From Arthrobacter jinronghuae (lineage in GTDB: Bacteria; Actinomycetota; Actinomycetes; Actinomycetales; Micrococcaceae), in NCBI RefSeq assembly GCF_025244825.1, contig NZ_CP104263.1:744001-808000 (forward strand): a stretch of 64,000 nt of DNA, given 5' to 3'. Shown piece by piece: positions 28,532 to 36,739 of the stretch. The notes under the pieces are model-generated. The model searched no databases. It saw nothing but the letters and a program-made list of their open reading frames with translations, and was not told the DNA's origin. Positions within the stretch are counted from its first letter, which is position 1, and each line of letters opens with the position of its first letter. The translations under genes and the position numbers were made by a program.

Positions 28532-29797
28532 TCAGGACGCGGCGTCGGAGCGGGCAACCCGGAGTCCGCCGTCTTCCGACGTGTGTTGGTTTTGGGTGCG
28601 GGCAATGGCTCCGGCAGCGCTGATTCCGCATGCGGCTGCGGCAACGGCAAAGGTCAGTCCGAAACCGGACGCTTCGATGAGGGCACCGGTCAGGGCTGCC
28701 CCGGCGGCCTGCCCAAGGATGAGGCTGATGAAGAGGGCCGACGTGCCGGCTGCACTGCTGCTCGCCGTGGCAGTGGCCCAGATGATGAGGACCGACGTCG
28801 CGGCCGTATAGGCCAGTCCGAACAGTGCAGCCGCGGCGAAGGAGATTCCGGTACTTCCCGGTGCGAGGGCCATACCCGCCGTGGCCGCTGCGGTGGCCAG
28901 TACCGTGACCGGCCAGGTGAGGCGGATCGAGTGCCGGGCCAGCCAGGGGGCGGTCAGCACTGCGGCCGCGCCGCCGACGCCAAGGGCAATCCAGGCTCCG
29001 GCGGACAGCGCGACGGGCATGCCGCCCTGATCCTCGAGCAGGGTGCGTCCGTACACCCAGACCGCGGCGCAGCCGATGCCGTAAATGAACGCCGCAGCGA
29101 GCGGCCATTTCAACGCCGCCAGGCCGAGCCCCCGCTGCTGGCTTCCGCCGCGCTGCCGCTGCCCGGCGTCGTCGTTCCCGTTTGCACCTTCTGCATCGTT
29201 TTGAAGACCCGCATTCCCGCGGTTCCGCGAGGCGTCCCCCAGCAGCACGCCGATCATCCCCGCCACTGCGATCACCGCGATCAGCACCCACGCCAGCCGC
29301 CATGCGGGCCCCAGCAGCAGTGCGAGCAGCCCGGCTGCGACCACGCCGAAGCCGGTTCCGGAGTTCACCACCGACTGTCGCTTCGCCGCGTGAAACGGCT
29401 TCGTGTTGCGCTGCACCAGTTCGACCAGGGCGGGGGAGGCGAACCCCGCCCCCATCCCGGCCAGCAGCACGGCTGCGGTGAAGAACCCCGTGGACGGAGC
29501 GGCGGCGATACCGGCCGAGCCGAGCGCCGCCGTCGACCCGGCCAGAATCGTCATCAGCCGCGGATGCCGCGGCGCGTACGCAAACCCCAGCCCGGCCGAG
29601 ACGCAGTAGATCACCGAGGCGCCGGAAGAGAGCAGCCCGCCGACTGCCGGGGTCAGCTCGAAGGAGGCGGAAAAGGCGGGCAGGAACAGGCCGTAGCCCA
29701 GCCGTGCCAGGCCGTAGGTCGCGGCGATAAGGGTCACCGCGGCGACCGCGAAGAGCGGGCCGGCGGTCGGAACAGAAGGCTGTAACGGTCGTTTCAT
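28532..29797 (-). CDS. MFS transporter, 12 transmembrane segments, 421 aa
   Basis: Twelve hydrophobic helices are arranged in two halves with a hydrophilic central loop rich in Asn, Asp and Gln (RNRGNAGLQNDAEGANGND). Segments such as GYGLFLPAFSASFELTPAVGG and GMGAGFASPALVELVQRN are typical of drug/metabolite efflux MFS carriers. Start MKRPLQPS at 29797 is used because upstream residues extend into the operator region. It is divergent from a TetR gene only 26 bases away, the classical arrangement of an efflux pump and its repressor. The substrate is unknown. Confidence 0.85.
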   Translation of the reverse strand: MKRPLQPSVPTAGPLFAVAAVTLIAATYGLARLGYGLFLPAFSASFELTPAVGGLLSSGASVIYCVSAGLGFAYAPRHPRLMTILAGSTAALGSAGIAAAPSTGFFTAAVLLAGMGAGFASPALVELVQRNTKPFHAAKRQSVVNSGTGFGVVAAGLLALLLGPAWRLAWVLIAVIAVAGMIGVLLGDASRNRGNAGLQNDAEGANGNDDAGQRQRGGSQQRGLGLAALKWPLAAAFIYGIGCAAVWVYGRTLLEDQGGMPVALSAGAWIALGVGGAAAVLTAPWLARHSIRLTWPVTVLATAAATAGMALAPGSTGISFAAAALFGLAYTAATSVLIIWATATASSSAAGTSALFISLILGQAAGAALTGALIEASGFGLTFAVAAAACGISAAGAIARTQNQHTSEDGGLRVARSDAAS

Positions 29798-29810
29798 TGA
29801 AACGTACGTT
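29791..29810. promoter_or_regulatory. Palindromic operator between MFS and TetR genes
   Basis: Two adjoining dyads fill the tiny divergent gap: GTTTCA-T-TGAAAC (29791-29803) and AACGTACGTT (29801-29810, a perfect 10-bp palindrome). They overlap the MFS start codon. A TetR dimer bound here would block both genes. Confidence 0.6.
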
Positions 29811-29823
29811 ATATGCTTTCCGC

Positions 29824-30414
29824 ATGAATGGACAACCCAGTGCACGAAACCGGCTGCTCGACGCCGCCGAGGAACTCGCCTTCACGCAGGGTGTCGCGGC
29901 GACGCCCGTGGACCGGATCCTGCAGCGCGCTAACGTTGCCCCGGCAACCCTGTACGCGCATTTCGGCAACAAGGAGGGCCTGATCGCGGAGGCCCTGCGC
30001 CGCCGGTTGCAGAACTGGGACGCGGCCTGGCTGCGGGAAATCGACGCCGCCGCCACGGACCGGGACCGACTTTTGGCCGTCTTTCCCGCCCTGACCAGCT
30101 ACCGGTCCGGCGCGTCTGCCGCGCGCTGGTGCGCCGCACTCGGCGTCGCTGCCGAAACCGTTGATCCGGGCCAGCAGCTCGCCGAAACCCTGTCGCAGGA
30201 TACACAGCTGCTTACTGACCGTTTCCGTGAGTTGGCTGTCCCCGTTGTCGGTGCGGACGACGCCGACGCGGTGGCGGCCCACCTGCTGCTGATCTTCACC
30301 GGCGTGCTGGGCATGCTGCTCCGCGGTTCCTCGCCGGAAGAAGCGTCGGCCACGGGCCGCGCCACCGCGGGCTTTGTTATCGATGGGTTCGCGTCGTCCC
30401 GCTCGGCCGGGTAG
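29824..30414 (+). CDS. TetR-family transcriptional repressor, 196 aa
   Basis: The N-terminal TetR helix-turn-helix is clear: RNRLLDAAEELAFTQGVAATPVDRILQRANVAPATLYAHFGNKEGLIAEAL, with the diagnostic A-x-x-L-Y-x-H-F-x-N-K-E-x-L. The C-terminal 130 residues form the variable ligand-binding domain, including the helical pair VAAHLLLIFTGVLGMLLRG. ATG 29824 is preferred to 29797, which would begin inside the operator. It most likely represses the divergent MFS gene and itself and is released by the transported compound. Confidence 0.87.
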   Translation: MNGQPSARNRLLDAAEELAFTQGVAATPVDRILQRANVAPATLYAHFGNKEGLIAEALRRRLQNWDAAWLREIDAAATDRDRLLAVFPALTSYRSGASAARWCAALGVAAETVDPGQQLAETLSQDTQLLTDRFRELAVPVVGADDADAVAAHLLLIFTGVLGMLLRGSSPEEASATGRATAGFVIDGFASSRSAG

Positions 30415-30510
30415 TCCCGGGCGACGACGGCGGCGGCCGTTTGCGGGCCGGGGTGGGCATGTGAGCGGCGTGTCGGCGGAAGGTGTCTTGGTTCCATCAG
30501 AGAATGAGGC

Positions 30511-31059
30511 ATGGATCTCATGACCTCCGCGGCGGCCGCTGCTGCTCTTGCCAGCGCCATCGCTGCCTTCTTCAGCTGGATGGTGGCACACAATTCAATG
30601 CTGGCCGAGCGCCGCCGCTATGCGGCAAGCCTGCAAGCAGACCTAACAACGGGGGAAGTTGCAGCCGCCCGTAACGTTATTGGGAGCTGGCTATATGGGC
30701 CGCACGTAAGACACTCCCAAATTGAGGAAAGCGAACTGATCCAGTCTTACTACACGGTCGCATGGGCTATAGAACGTCTTGCGGCCGGACGGAGTGCTCT
30801 CGGTGTGTTGCGCTTTTCCGATCGGCGCACAATCGCGACTTTCGACAAGAGAATTAAGTGGCATGTCCAAGAGCAAGCCAGAAATCTAAAGATTCTTGCT
30901 CAACATATCAAGATGGACAATGGGGATCTCCTTCAATCCTTGAACGCGCTCAAGGAAGAAATCCCTGATCTCGATACGAGTGCTTCGAGTCACTCCTTCA
31001 TATGCGATGCGCCGGACTGCCGTCGAACTAATCCGATCCCGGAAGCAGGAAGCATGTGA
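30511..31059 (+). CDS. Hypothetical membrane-anchored protein of lower GC, 182 aa
   Basis: The N-terminal 30 residues form a single hydrophobic anchor (AAAAAALASAIAAFFSWMVA). A soluble helical domain follows, with SWLYGPHVRHSQIEESELIQSYYTVAWAIERL and FDKRIKWHVQEQARNLKILAQHI, and ends in ICDAPDCRRTNP. I do not recognise the family. Codon use is less GC-biased than in the flanking genes (many AAG/ATT/TCT codons), so recent acquisition is possible. ATG 30511 or 30520 may be the start. It lies alone between the TetR gene and a convergent small membrane protein. Confidence 0.6.
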   Translation: MDLMTSAAAAAALASAIAAFFSWMVAHNSMLAERRRYAASLQADLTTGEVAAARNVIGSWLYGPHVRHSQIEESELIQSYYTVAWAIERLAAGRSALGVLRFSDRRTIATFDKRIKWHVQEQARNLKILAQHIKMDNGDLLQSLNALKEEIPDLDTSASSHSFICDAPDCRRTNPIPEAGSM

Positions 31060-31098
31060 CGAAAGGTCTGCGTTCTAAAGGGATGACCGCTTTCGTCC

Positions 31099-31590
31099 CT
31101 ATATGGCAGACCTCTCTCCTACACCCGGCCGTTTGCCGGCCGGGGCTTCACCGGGGCTGAGGTACTGGACGTCGCGGCGGCCGTCGGTGAGGATCCGCAG
31201 GTCCTCGTCCAGGTTCCGCCGCAACTCCATCAGTGCGAACTGGTAGCTCCCCGGATCTGCGGCCACATCACGCAGGTAGCGGTTGCTGGCGGCGGACATC
31301 CGCATCAGTATCTCGGTGGCACCGGATCCGGGCGTGAGATGCGCGAGTGTCTCCATGAGGTTTTCGCGCAGATCCTGCACAGCGGACCGGTGCCGGGCTT
31401 CCATCGGTCCGCCCTGTGCCGCCTGCGGATCGATCGGGGCCAGCGTCCGTTTCAGGTGCAGGTAGGTGACCAGCTCGTTGAGCGCCCGGGACTCGTGGCG
31501 CCGGTCCAGGCTCCGTTTCGTCAGCCAACCTGCACCGAAGCCGATCAGCACCCCGACGATGGGCCAGAGAACGTTCCAGATCCACTCCAT
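31099..31590 (-). CDS. Hypothetical small membrane protein, 163 aa
   Basis: One N-terminal transmembrane helix (WIWNVLWPIVGVLIGFGAGWL) is followed by a basic stop-transfer (TKRSLDRRHES) and a cytosolic helical domain (NELVTYLHLKR, RSAVQDLRENLMETLAHL, ALMELRRNLDEDLRIL). ATG 31590 is supported by GGAGG seven bases upstream; a longer frame to 31638 has no such site. No family was recognised. It has the same single-anchor plus helical design as the convergent gene at 30511, without evident sequence similarity. Confidence 0.65.
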   Translation of the reverse strand: MEWIWNVLWPIVGVLIGFGAGWLTKRSLDRRHESRALNELVTYLHLKRTLAPIDPQAAQGGPMEARHRSAVQDLRENLMETLAHLTPGSGATEILMRMSAASNRYLRDVAADPGSYQFALMELRRNLDEDLRILTDGRRDVQYLSPGEAPAGKRPGVGERSAI

Positions 31591-31768
31591 CGCAACCTCC
31601 AGAGGACGTGCAGAGAGGCTACGGCCCTGTCCGGGCATCGGCTAGAGAATCGACGTTGGACCGGACTACTTGGTGTCCGTTCCGGATGGTAATTGCCCCT
31701 CCACAAGTCCTGTAGCCTTTGGATCGATGCAATTGCATCCACATTCATGTCTTGTCCATGGGGGACCT

Positions 31769-32569
31769 ATGCCTGTTTTGCCCGCACGCCGCACCGCATC
31801 TTCCGCCCGCTCCCGGGTGCTCACTCTTGGCGCGCTGGCGATCAGCACCGTCGTCGTCCTGACCGGTTGCGGCGGCGGCGACGCCGAACCCGCTGCCGCC
31901 ACTCCGTCGCCGACCAAGACCACCTCGTCACCAACGCCGACGCCGACGCCGACTGCGACGCAGATCGCCAACAAGGCCTGCAAGACCGCCGGTGCCACCC
32001 AGACGCAGAAGCAGGCTGGAACCGCGAGCCCCACGCCCACGCCGTCGGCATCCACCAAATCCGCCAAGGCCACGCCGACGTCGTCCCCGTCCCCGTCCAC
32101 GACAACGGCTTCGCCGTCAGCCACCCCGTCAGCCACCCCGACGTCACAGTCCGTGGTTTATGTCTGCACCGAAAATGACAACGGCTTGCTCGTCTGGATG
32201 GACAAGGACAGCTCCATCAAGCTGATTGCCGAGCGCCAGGAAGCTGCGGACAAGCAAGCGGCAGAGGAAGCCGCGGCAGCAGCCGAACAGCAGCGCCTTG
32301 ATGACGAGGCAGCCGCGGCTGAGGCGCAGCGCGTGGCCGATGAGCAGGCAGCCGCGGCGGAAGCGCAGCGAGTGGCGGACGAACAGGCCCGCCAGCAGGC
32401 TGTTCCCGCCCCCGTGGTTCCGGCACCGGCGCCGCCCGCGCCGCCGGCCAGCGTTTACTACCCCAACTGCACCGCGGCCCGTAACGCCGGAGGCGCTCCC
32501 GTCTACGCCGGTGGACCCGGCTACGGCACTCACCTGGACCGCGACGGCGACGGCGTCGGTTGCGAGTAA
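31769..32569 (+). CDS. Excalibur-domain surface lipoprotein, 266 aa
   Basis: A signal peptide ends in a lipobox (VVVLTGC). A Ser/Thr/Pro-rich region follows, then a short module VVYVCTENDNGLLVWMDKDSS, an Ala/Gln/Glu coiled coil with A-x-x-Q-R-V-A-D-E-Q repeats, a proline linker, and a C-terminal excalibur domain (YYPNCTAARNAGGAPVY, ending DRDGDGVGCE). Excalibur domains bind calcium at the cell surface through the D-x-D-x-D-G loop and occur with nucleases and peptidoglycan proteins. ATG 31769 follows GGGGGACCT. The short C-T-x-N module also occurs in the next gene, so both may share an extracellular partner. Confidence 0.85.
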   Translation: MPVLPARRTASSARSRVLTLGALAISTVVVLTGCGGGDAEPAAATPSPTKTTSSPTPTPTPTATQIANKACKTAGATQTQKQAGTASPTPTPSASTKSAKATPTSSPSPSTTTASPSATPSATPTSQSVVYVCTENDNGLLVWMDKDSSIKLIAERQEAADKQAAEEAAAAAEQQRLDDEAAAAEAQRVADEQAAAAEAQRVADEQARQQAVPAPVVPAPAPPAPPASVYYPNCTAARNAGGAPVYAGGPGYGTHLDRDGDGVGCE

Positions 32570-32597
32570 TCCCCACCAGTTTCCGGAAGCAGTAGAA

Positions 32598-32636
32598 GTT
32601 GCCCTTGGACCCGCCTAGCGTGGTTCCAAGGGCAAC
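32598..32636 (+). terminator. 12-bp perfect hairpin after the excalibur lipoprotein gene
   Basis: GTTGCCCTTGGA (32598-32609) pairs with TCCAAGGGCAAC (32625-32636) over a 15-base loop. There is no T-run. It sits between the two related surface-protein genes and may terminate the first. Confidence 0.5.
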
Positions 32637-32747
32637 TCGCGTTAACGGTTCCGGTATCCGGTCCGGCCAGCGCTGTTGCCGCATCAGAAGCCGGCCGCGG
32701 TCCGCGGATCGGGGGAGACCGGCCCGGTTCCACAGCGCTGAGGCATC

Positions 32748-33944
32748 ATGTCGCACGAATCAACACCGGCAGCAGCTCCCTTCGATGCATCCGTGCCGCA
32801 GCGAAGTCCCAGTCTCGGGAATCCCCGCTCCGCATGGTTGGTCCTCGGCCTGGCAGCCGGGTTGCTCTGGGTGGCGGCACTGCAGGGGAGCCTCGGCGTC
32901 ATAGTGTGGCTGCTGGCCATCGGATCGCTGCTGGTGCTTACCGCGCTCTACGCGTTGGGTTTCCGACGTCGCAGCTGGGCCAATCTGGACACGCTCGAAC
33001 AGCGGAAATTTGCCCTGTCCCTTGGTGCCGTGGTGCTGGTGGTCGGCATGGTCGCTGGAGTCGTCTCGACGCCGGATCCCGTTCCAAGTTCGCTATCTGC
33101 AGAGGCCGACGGCCTTCGGCCACGGCCCGATCCTTTCGCCCTGCCGACGACGCCGCCGCCCGGGTCCGTCCTGAACCTCCCCCTCCCGCCCGGAGTGGAG
33201 GACGCCACCGACGATTCTGCCAACGAGCCGGGCGGTGTAGCCGTACTGGCCGATGCTTTGGTGCAGGAACCCGCCCAGCAGGGTTCCATCCGAAACGGCC
33301 CGTGTGCCACTGAGGGGGAAGTGCGCACGGAAGACCAGGTCGAGTACCGCTGCACGCGCAACCCGGCCGGGGATCTCGTATGGCTGGACAGTGCATCCCG
33401 GCTGGAACAAGCCGAGCAGGAGGAAAAGGCACGCCAGGCCGAAGCGGAAAGGGTGCGTCAGGCGGAGGCAGACCGATGGGAGCAGGCACAGCAACAGGCA
33501 GCCGAAGAACGCGCCCGTGCTGAGGATGCCGCCCGGAACCCCCAACCGGCACCTCAACAGCCACCGCTGAATCCGCCGGGCAATTCGCCGCAGCCTCCGC
33601 CGACTGAACCCTCGCCTCAACCGCCGACCGAACCAGGCGAGCCGCCTACGCAGCCACCGACCGAGCCACCGACGGAACCTTCCACGGAACCGCCGACTTC
33701 CCCGCCCAGCCCGGACCCGACGGCACCGCCCACCGTGCCGCCTACACCGCCGGGACCGCCCAATCCGCCGGAGCCGGGGACGCCGGACCCGGACATTCCG
33801 GTCATTCCGCCGGAATTCCCGTTCCCGCCCAACCCGCCGTCGCCACCCCGGCCAACACCGCCGCCGTCGTCATTCGCTCCGCCGCCAGACGCACCGGATG
33901 CGACTGAGGCGGCCATCGAAACCGTACTGCCTGCCGCCCGGTAA
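32748..33944 (+). CDS. Membrane-anchored surface protein with coiled coil and P-P-T tail, 398 aa
   Basis: Residues 28-105 contain three hydrophobic helices. Outside the membrane comes CATEGEVRTEDQVEYRCTRN followed by GDLVWLDSASRL, which matches the module of the preceding lipoprotein (C-T-x-N-x-x-G-x-L-V-W-x-D). An alanine/glutamate coiled coil follows (EKARQAEAERVRQAEADRWEQAQ), then about 130 residues of proline-rich low complexity (PPTEP repeats). The Pro-rich tail suggests a wall-spanning stalk. There is no known enzymatic domain. The gene ends 6 bases from the convergent gcdH. Confidence 0.7.
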   Translation: MSHESTPAAAPFDASVPQRSPSLGNPRSAWLVLGLAAGLLWVAALQGSLGVIVWLLAIGSLLVLTALYALGFRRRSWANLDTLEQRKFALSLGAVVLVVGMVAGVVSTPDPVPSSLSAEADGLRPRPDPFALPTTPPPGSVLNLPLPPGVEDATDDSANEPGGVAVLADALVQEPAQQGSIRNGPCATEGEVRTEDQVEYRCTRNPAGDLVWLDSASRLEQAEQEEKARQAEAERVRQAEADRWEQAQQQAAEERARAEDAARNPQPAPQQPPLNPPGNSPQPPPTEPSPQPPTEPGEPPTQPPTEPPTEPSTEPPTSPPSPDPTAPPTVPPTPPGPPNPPEPGTPDPDIPVIPPEFPFPPNPPSPPRPTPPPSSFAPPPDAPDATEAAIETVLPAAR

Positions 33945-33950
33945 ACCGCT

Positions 33951-35183
33951 CTACCGGAACGCGGAAATGCCTGTGATGTGCTGGCCCAGGATCAGGGTGT
34001 GCACTTCGTCGGTGCCCTCGTAGGTCCGCACCGATTCGAGGTTGTTGGCGTGCCGAAGCGGTGAATAGTCGAGCGTGATGCCGTTTCCGCCCAGGATGGC
34101 GCGGGCCTCCCGGCAGATCGCGATCGCTTCGCGCACATTGTTCAGCTTGCCCACGGAAATCTGCACCGGTTCCAGCGTGCCGGCATCTTTGAGCCGTCCG
34201 GTGTGGATGGCCAGGAGCACGCCTTTCTGGATCTCCAGCAGCATGTTCACCAGTTTCTCCTGGGTGATTTGGTAGGCGGCGAGCGGTTTGTCGAACTGCA
34301 GCCGTTCCAGCGAATACTTCAGCGCTTCCTCGTAGCTGTCCCGGGCCGCGCCCATCGAGCCCCAGAGGATCCCGTAGCGGGCCTCGTTCAGGCATGAGAA
34401 CGGGCCGCGCAGGCCTTTCGCACCGGGCAGCAGTGCCGAGTCGGGCAGCCGTACATCCGCCAGGAACACATCGCACTGGATGGAGGCGCGCATGGACAGC
34501 TTCGGTTCGATCGGCACGGCGGAGAAACCCGGGGTGTCCGTGGGGACGAGGAAGCCGCGGACGCCGTCGTCGGTCTGCGCCCAGATCACGGCGACGTCGG
34601 CAATGGAAGCCAGCCCGATCCACCGCTTGGCGCCGTTCAGGACCCAGCCGTCGCCGTCGTGCCGGGCAAACGTGCTCATGCTCGACGGGTCGGAACCGGC
34701 GGTGGGTTCGGTGAGACCGAAGCAGCCGATCAGTTCCCCGCGGGCCATGCCCGGCAGGTACCGGTTCTTCTGCTCCTCGGAGCCCCATTTATGGATCGCG
34801 GTCATGGCCAGCGAGCCCTGCACAGAGACGAAGGTGCGCAGGCCCGAGTCGCCGGCCTCCAGTTCCATCGCGGCGATCCCGTATTCGACGGCGGAGCGGC
34901 CGGGGCAGCCGTAGCCTTCCAGATGCATGCCGAGCACGCCGAGATCGCCCAGTTCCCGGACGATCTCCACCGGGAACACCGCGTCCTCGTACCAGCCCTT
35001 GATGTTCGGGCGGATGCGCGCATCCACGAAGGCCCGGACTTTCGCGCGGAGGGCGAGTTCGTCCGCGGTGAGGAGTCCGTCCAGGCCCAGGACGTCCGAC
35101 GTCGTGCGGAGGGTTTCGAGGTCCGGCGCGGCGGGGGCGGGGGAGGCCGCCGGGGCGGTAGACGGCGTCGTGGGCGTGCTCAT
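33951..35183 (-). CDS. gcdH: Acyl-CoA dehydrogenase, glutaryl-CoA dehydrogenase type
   Basis: This 410-residue FAD enzyme likely converts glutaryl-CoA to crotonyl-CoA in lysine/tryptophan breakdown. Diagnostic segments are DSGLRTFVSVQGSLAM, YLPGMARGELIGCFGLTEP, GSDPSSMSTFA, AKRWIGLASIADVAVIWA and the catalytic-base region RTYEGTDEVHTLILGQ (Glu). The arginine in DSGLRT and the LIGCFGLTEP sequence are more typical of GcdH than of medium- or short-chain enzymes. The first 25 residues are a Pro/Ala-rich disordered extension. It is divergent from a thiolase gene; crotonyl-CoA produced here could be processed by the crotonase/dehydrogenase pair at 58-59.7 kb. Confidence 0.87.
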   Translation of the reverse strand: MSTPTTPSTAPAASPAPAAPDLETLRTTSDVLGLDGLLTADELALRAKVRAFVDARIRPNIKGWYEDAVFPVEIVRELGDLGVLGMHLEGYGCPGRSAVEYGIAAMELEAGDSGLRTFVSVQGSLAMTAIHKWGSEEQKNRYLPGMARGELIGCFGLTEPTAGSDPSSMSTFARHDGDGWVLNGAKRWIGLASIADVAVIWAQTDDGVRGFLVPTDTPGFSAVPIEPKLSMRASIQCDVFLADVRLPDSALLPGAKGLRGPFSCLNEARYGILWGSMGAARDSYEEALKYSLERLQFDKPLAAYQITQEKLVNMLLEIQKGVLLAIHTGRLKDAGTLEPVQISVGKLNNVREAIAICREARAILGGNGITLDYSPLRHANNLESVRTYEGTDEVHTLILGQHITGISAFR

Positions 35184-35261
35184 GGTTCCTCCTGCGGCCG
35201 CAGCTCTGCGGCCCGAACGGGGTGTCTTGCCGGGATCGGCGTCGTGTTGTCCAAGTCACAT

Positions 35262-35287
35262 TACTATTGCGGGCGCAGTACTATTGC
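35262..35287. promoter_or_regulatory. Two direct repeats TACTATTGC between gcdH and the thiolase gene
   Basis: Identical 9-mers occur at 35262-35270 and 35279-35287, 17 bases apart (about 1.6 helical turns), immediately before the thiolase ATG. Each contains a -10-like TACTAT. They may be a regulator binding pair or overlapping promoters in this 108-base divergent gap. Confidence 0.4.
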
Positions 35288-35291
35288 CGGC

Positions 35292-36476
35292 ATGACTGAG
35301 GCTTACCTGGTGTCCGGCGTCCGCACTCCCGTCGGCCGCTATGGCGGCGCCCTTTCGAGCGTCCGCCCCGACGATCTGGCAGCCTTGGTACTTCGGGAAG
35401 CGGTGGCCCGCGCAGGGGTGAACCCGGCCGACGTCGACGAGGTACTGCTGGGCAACACGAACCAGGCCGGCGAGGACAACCGGAACGTGGCGCGGATGGC
35501 GACCCTGCTCGCAGGGTTCCCCGACACCGTGCCGGCGATGACGGTGAACCGGCTCTGCGCCTCCGGGCTCAGTGCGATCATCACCGCCTCGCAGATGATC
35601 AAGACGGGTGCCGCGGACATTGTGGTGGCCGGGGGAGTGGAGTCGATGTCGCGGGCGCCGTGGGTGCTGGCGAAACCGGAGAAGGCCTTCGCGAAGCCGG
35701 GGGAGCTGGCCGATTCCGCGATCGGTGCCCGGTTCACCAATCCTCGGTTCTACGACCTGCCCGGCACCACCTACTCCATGCCCGAGACCGCCGAGGAACT
35801 GGCCGCCCGGGACGGAATCTCCCGCGAGGACTCCGACGCGTTCGCGCTGCGCTCGCATCAGCGGGCGCTCGCGGCCATTGACGAGGGGCGGTTCGCAGAC
35901 GAGATCGTGCCGGTGGAAACGAAGAAGGGCGTGGTGAAAACCGACGAGGGTCCGCGCCGGGAAACCAGCATCGAGGCCCTGGCGAAGCTGCGGCCCATCG
36001 TCCGGCCCGACGGCGTGGTGACCGCCGGGAACTCGAGCTCTCTGAACGACGGCGCGTCCGCCGTCGTCGTCGCCAGCGCCGATGCCGTCCGCAGGCTCGG
36101 GTTGAACGCCCGCGCCCGGATTGTCGACGGCGCCGCCGCCGGAGTGGCGCCGGCCGTGATGGGCATCGGCCCGGTGCCGGCGACGCAGAAGGTGCTGGAC
36201 CGGGCCGGCTGGTCGCTCGGCGACATCGAAGCCGTGGAGCTGAACGAGGCCTTCGCCGCGCAGTCGCTGGCGTGCATACGGGCCCTGAACCTGGACGAGG
36301 CGATCGTGAACCGCGACGGCGGGGCCATCGCTCTGGGGCATGCGCTGGGGTCGTCCGGGTCCCGGCTTACGGTGACGATGCTGAACCGGATGGAACGCGA
36401 GGATGCGTCAAAGGGGTTGGTGACCATGTGCGTGGGGCTGGGTCAGGGTGTGTCGATGCTGCTGGAACGGGTGTAG
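35292..36476 (+). CDS. Thiolase (acetyl-CoA C-acyltransferase), 394 aa
   Basis: The enzyme cleaves 3-ketoacyl-CoA with CoA to acetyl-CoA and a shortened acyl-CoA. The acyl-accepting Cys89 lies in TVNRLCASGLSAI, the catalytic His in AIALGHALGSSGSRL, and the second Cys in MCVGLGQGV. VELNEAFAAQSLA is the conserved thiolase signature. The N-terminus (VSGVRTPVGRYGGALSSVRPDDLAA) resembles 3-oxoadipyl-CoA thiolases (PcaF) as well as FadA types, so the chain length or pathway is not fixed. ATG 35292 is the family-consistent start. Divergent transcription from gcdH suggests joint control. Confidence 0.88.
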   Translation: MTEAYLVSGVRTPVGRYGGALSSVRPDDLAALVLREAVARAGVNPADVDEVLLGNTNQAGEDNRNVARMATLLAGFPDTVPAMTVNRLCASGLSAIITASQMIKTGAADIVVAGGVESMSRAPWVLAKPEKAFAKPGELADSAIGARFTNPRFYDLPGTTYSMPETAEELAARDGISREDSDAFALRSHQRALAAIDEGRFADEIVPVETKKGVVKTDEGPRRETSIEALAKLRPIVRPDGVVTAGNSSSLNDGASAVVVASADAVRRLGLNARARIVDGAAAGVAPAVMGIGPVPATQKVLDRAGWSLGDIEAVELNEAFAAQSLACIRALNLDEAIVNRDGGAIALGHALGSSGSRLTVTMLNRMEREDASKGLVTMCVGLGQGVSMLLERV

Positions 36477-36484
36477 GCGCCTAC

Positions 36485-36613
36485 CTACGCGTCAGCGAGC
36501 CTCGCGAGCAGCTCGGCATCCTTCGTGAGGATGGAGTGGAGCGCAGCGTCGATTGCACGCCGGCGTTCGTCTCTATCCTCGTTGTCTTGGGGGTCCTCAT
36601 GCTGCTCAGTCAT
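36485..36613 (-). CDS. Possible small charged protein, 42 aa
   Basis: An ATG-initiated frame encodes MTEQHEDPQDNEDRDERRR, then AIDAALHSILTKDAELLARLADA. It is acidic then helical and looks coding-like. It lies in the otherwise empty gap after the thiolase gene, on the opposite strand. The ribosome binding site is weak (GAG about 10 bases upstream). I do not recognise a family. Confidence 0.35.
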   Translation of the reverse strand: MTEQHEDPQDNEDRDERRRAIDAALHSILTKDAELLARLADA

Positions 36614-36739
36614 GCGAGCACTCTACCGTCTGTCTGTGGCGGTCTGGATTCTGGCCGTCGGCCAAACCAGCTTGGAAGAGTCGCATATTTCTCCGGGATA
36701 GGCTGTGGCAGACAATCGGTCTGTAGATATGGGGGAAGA

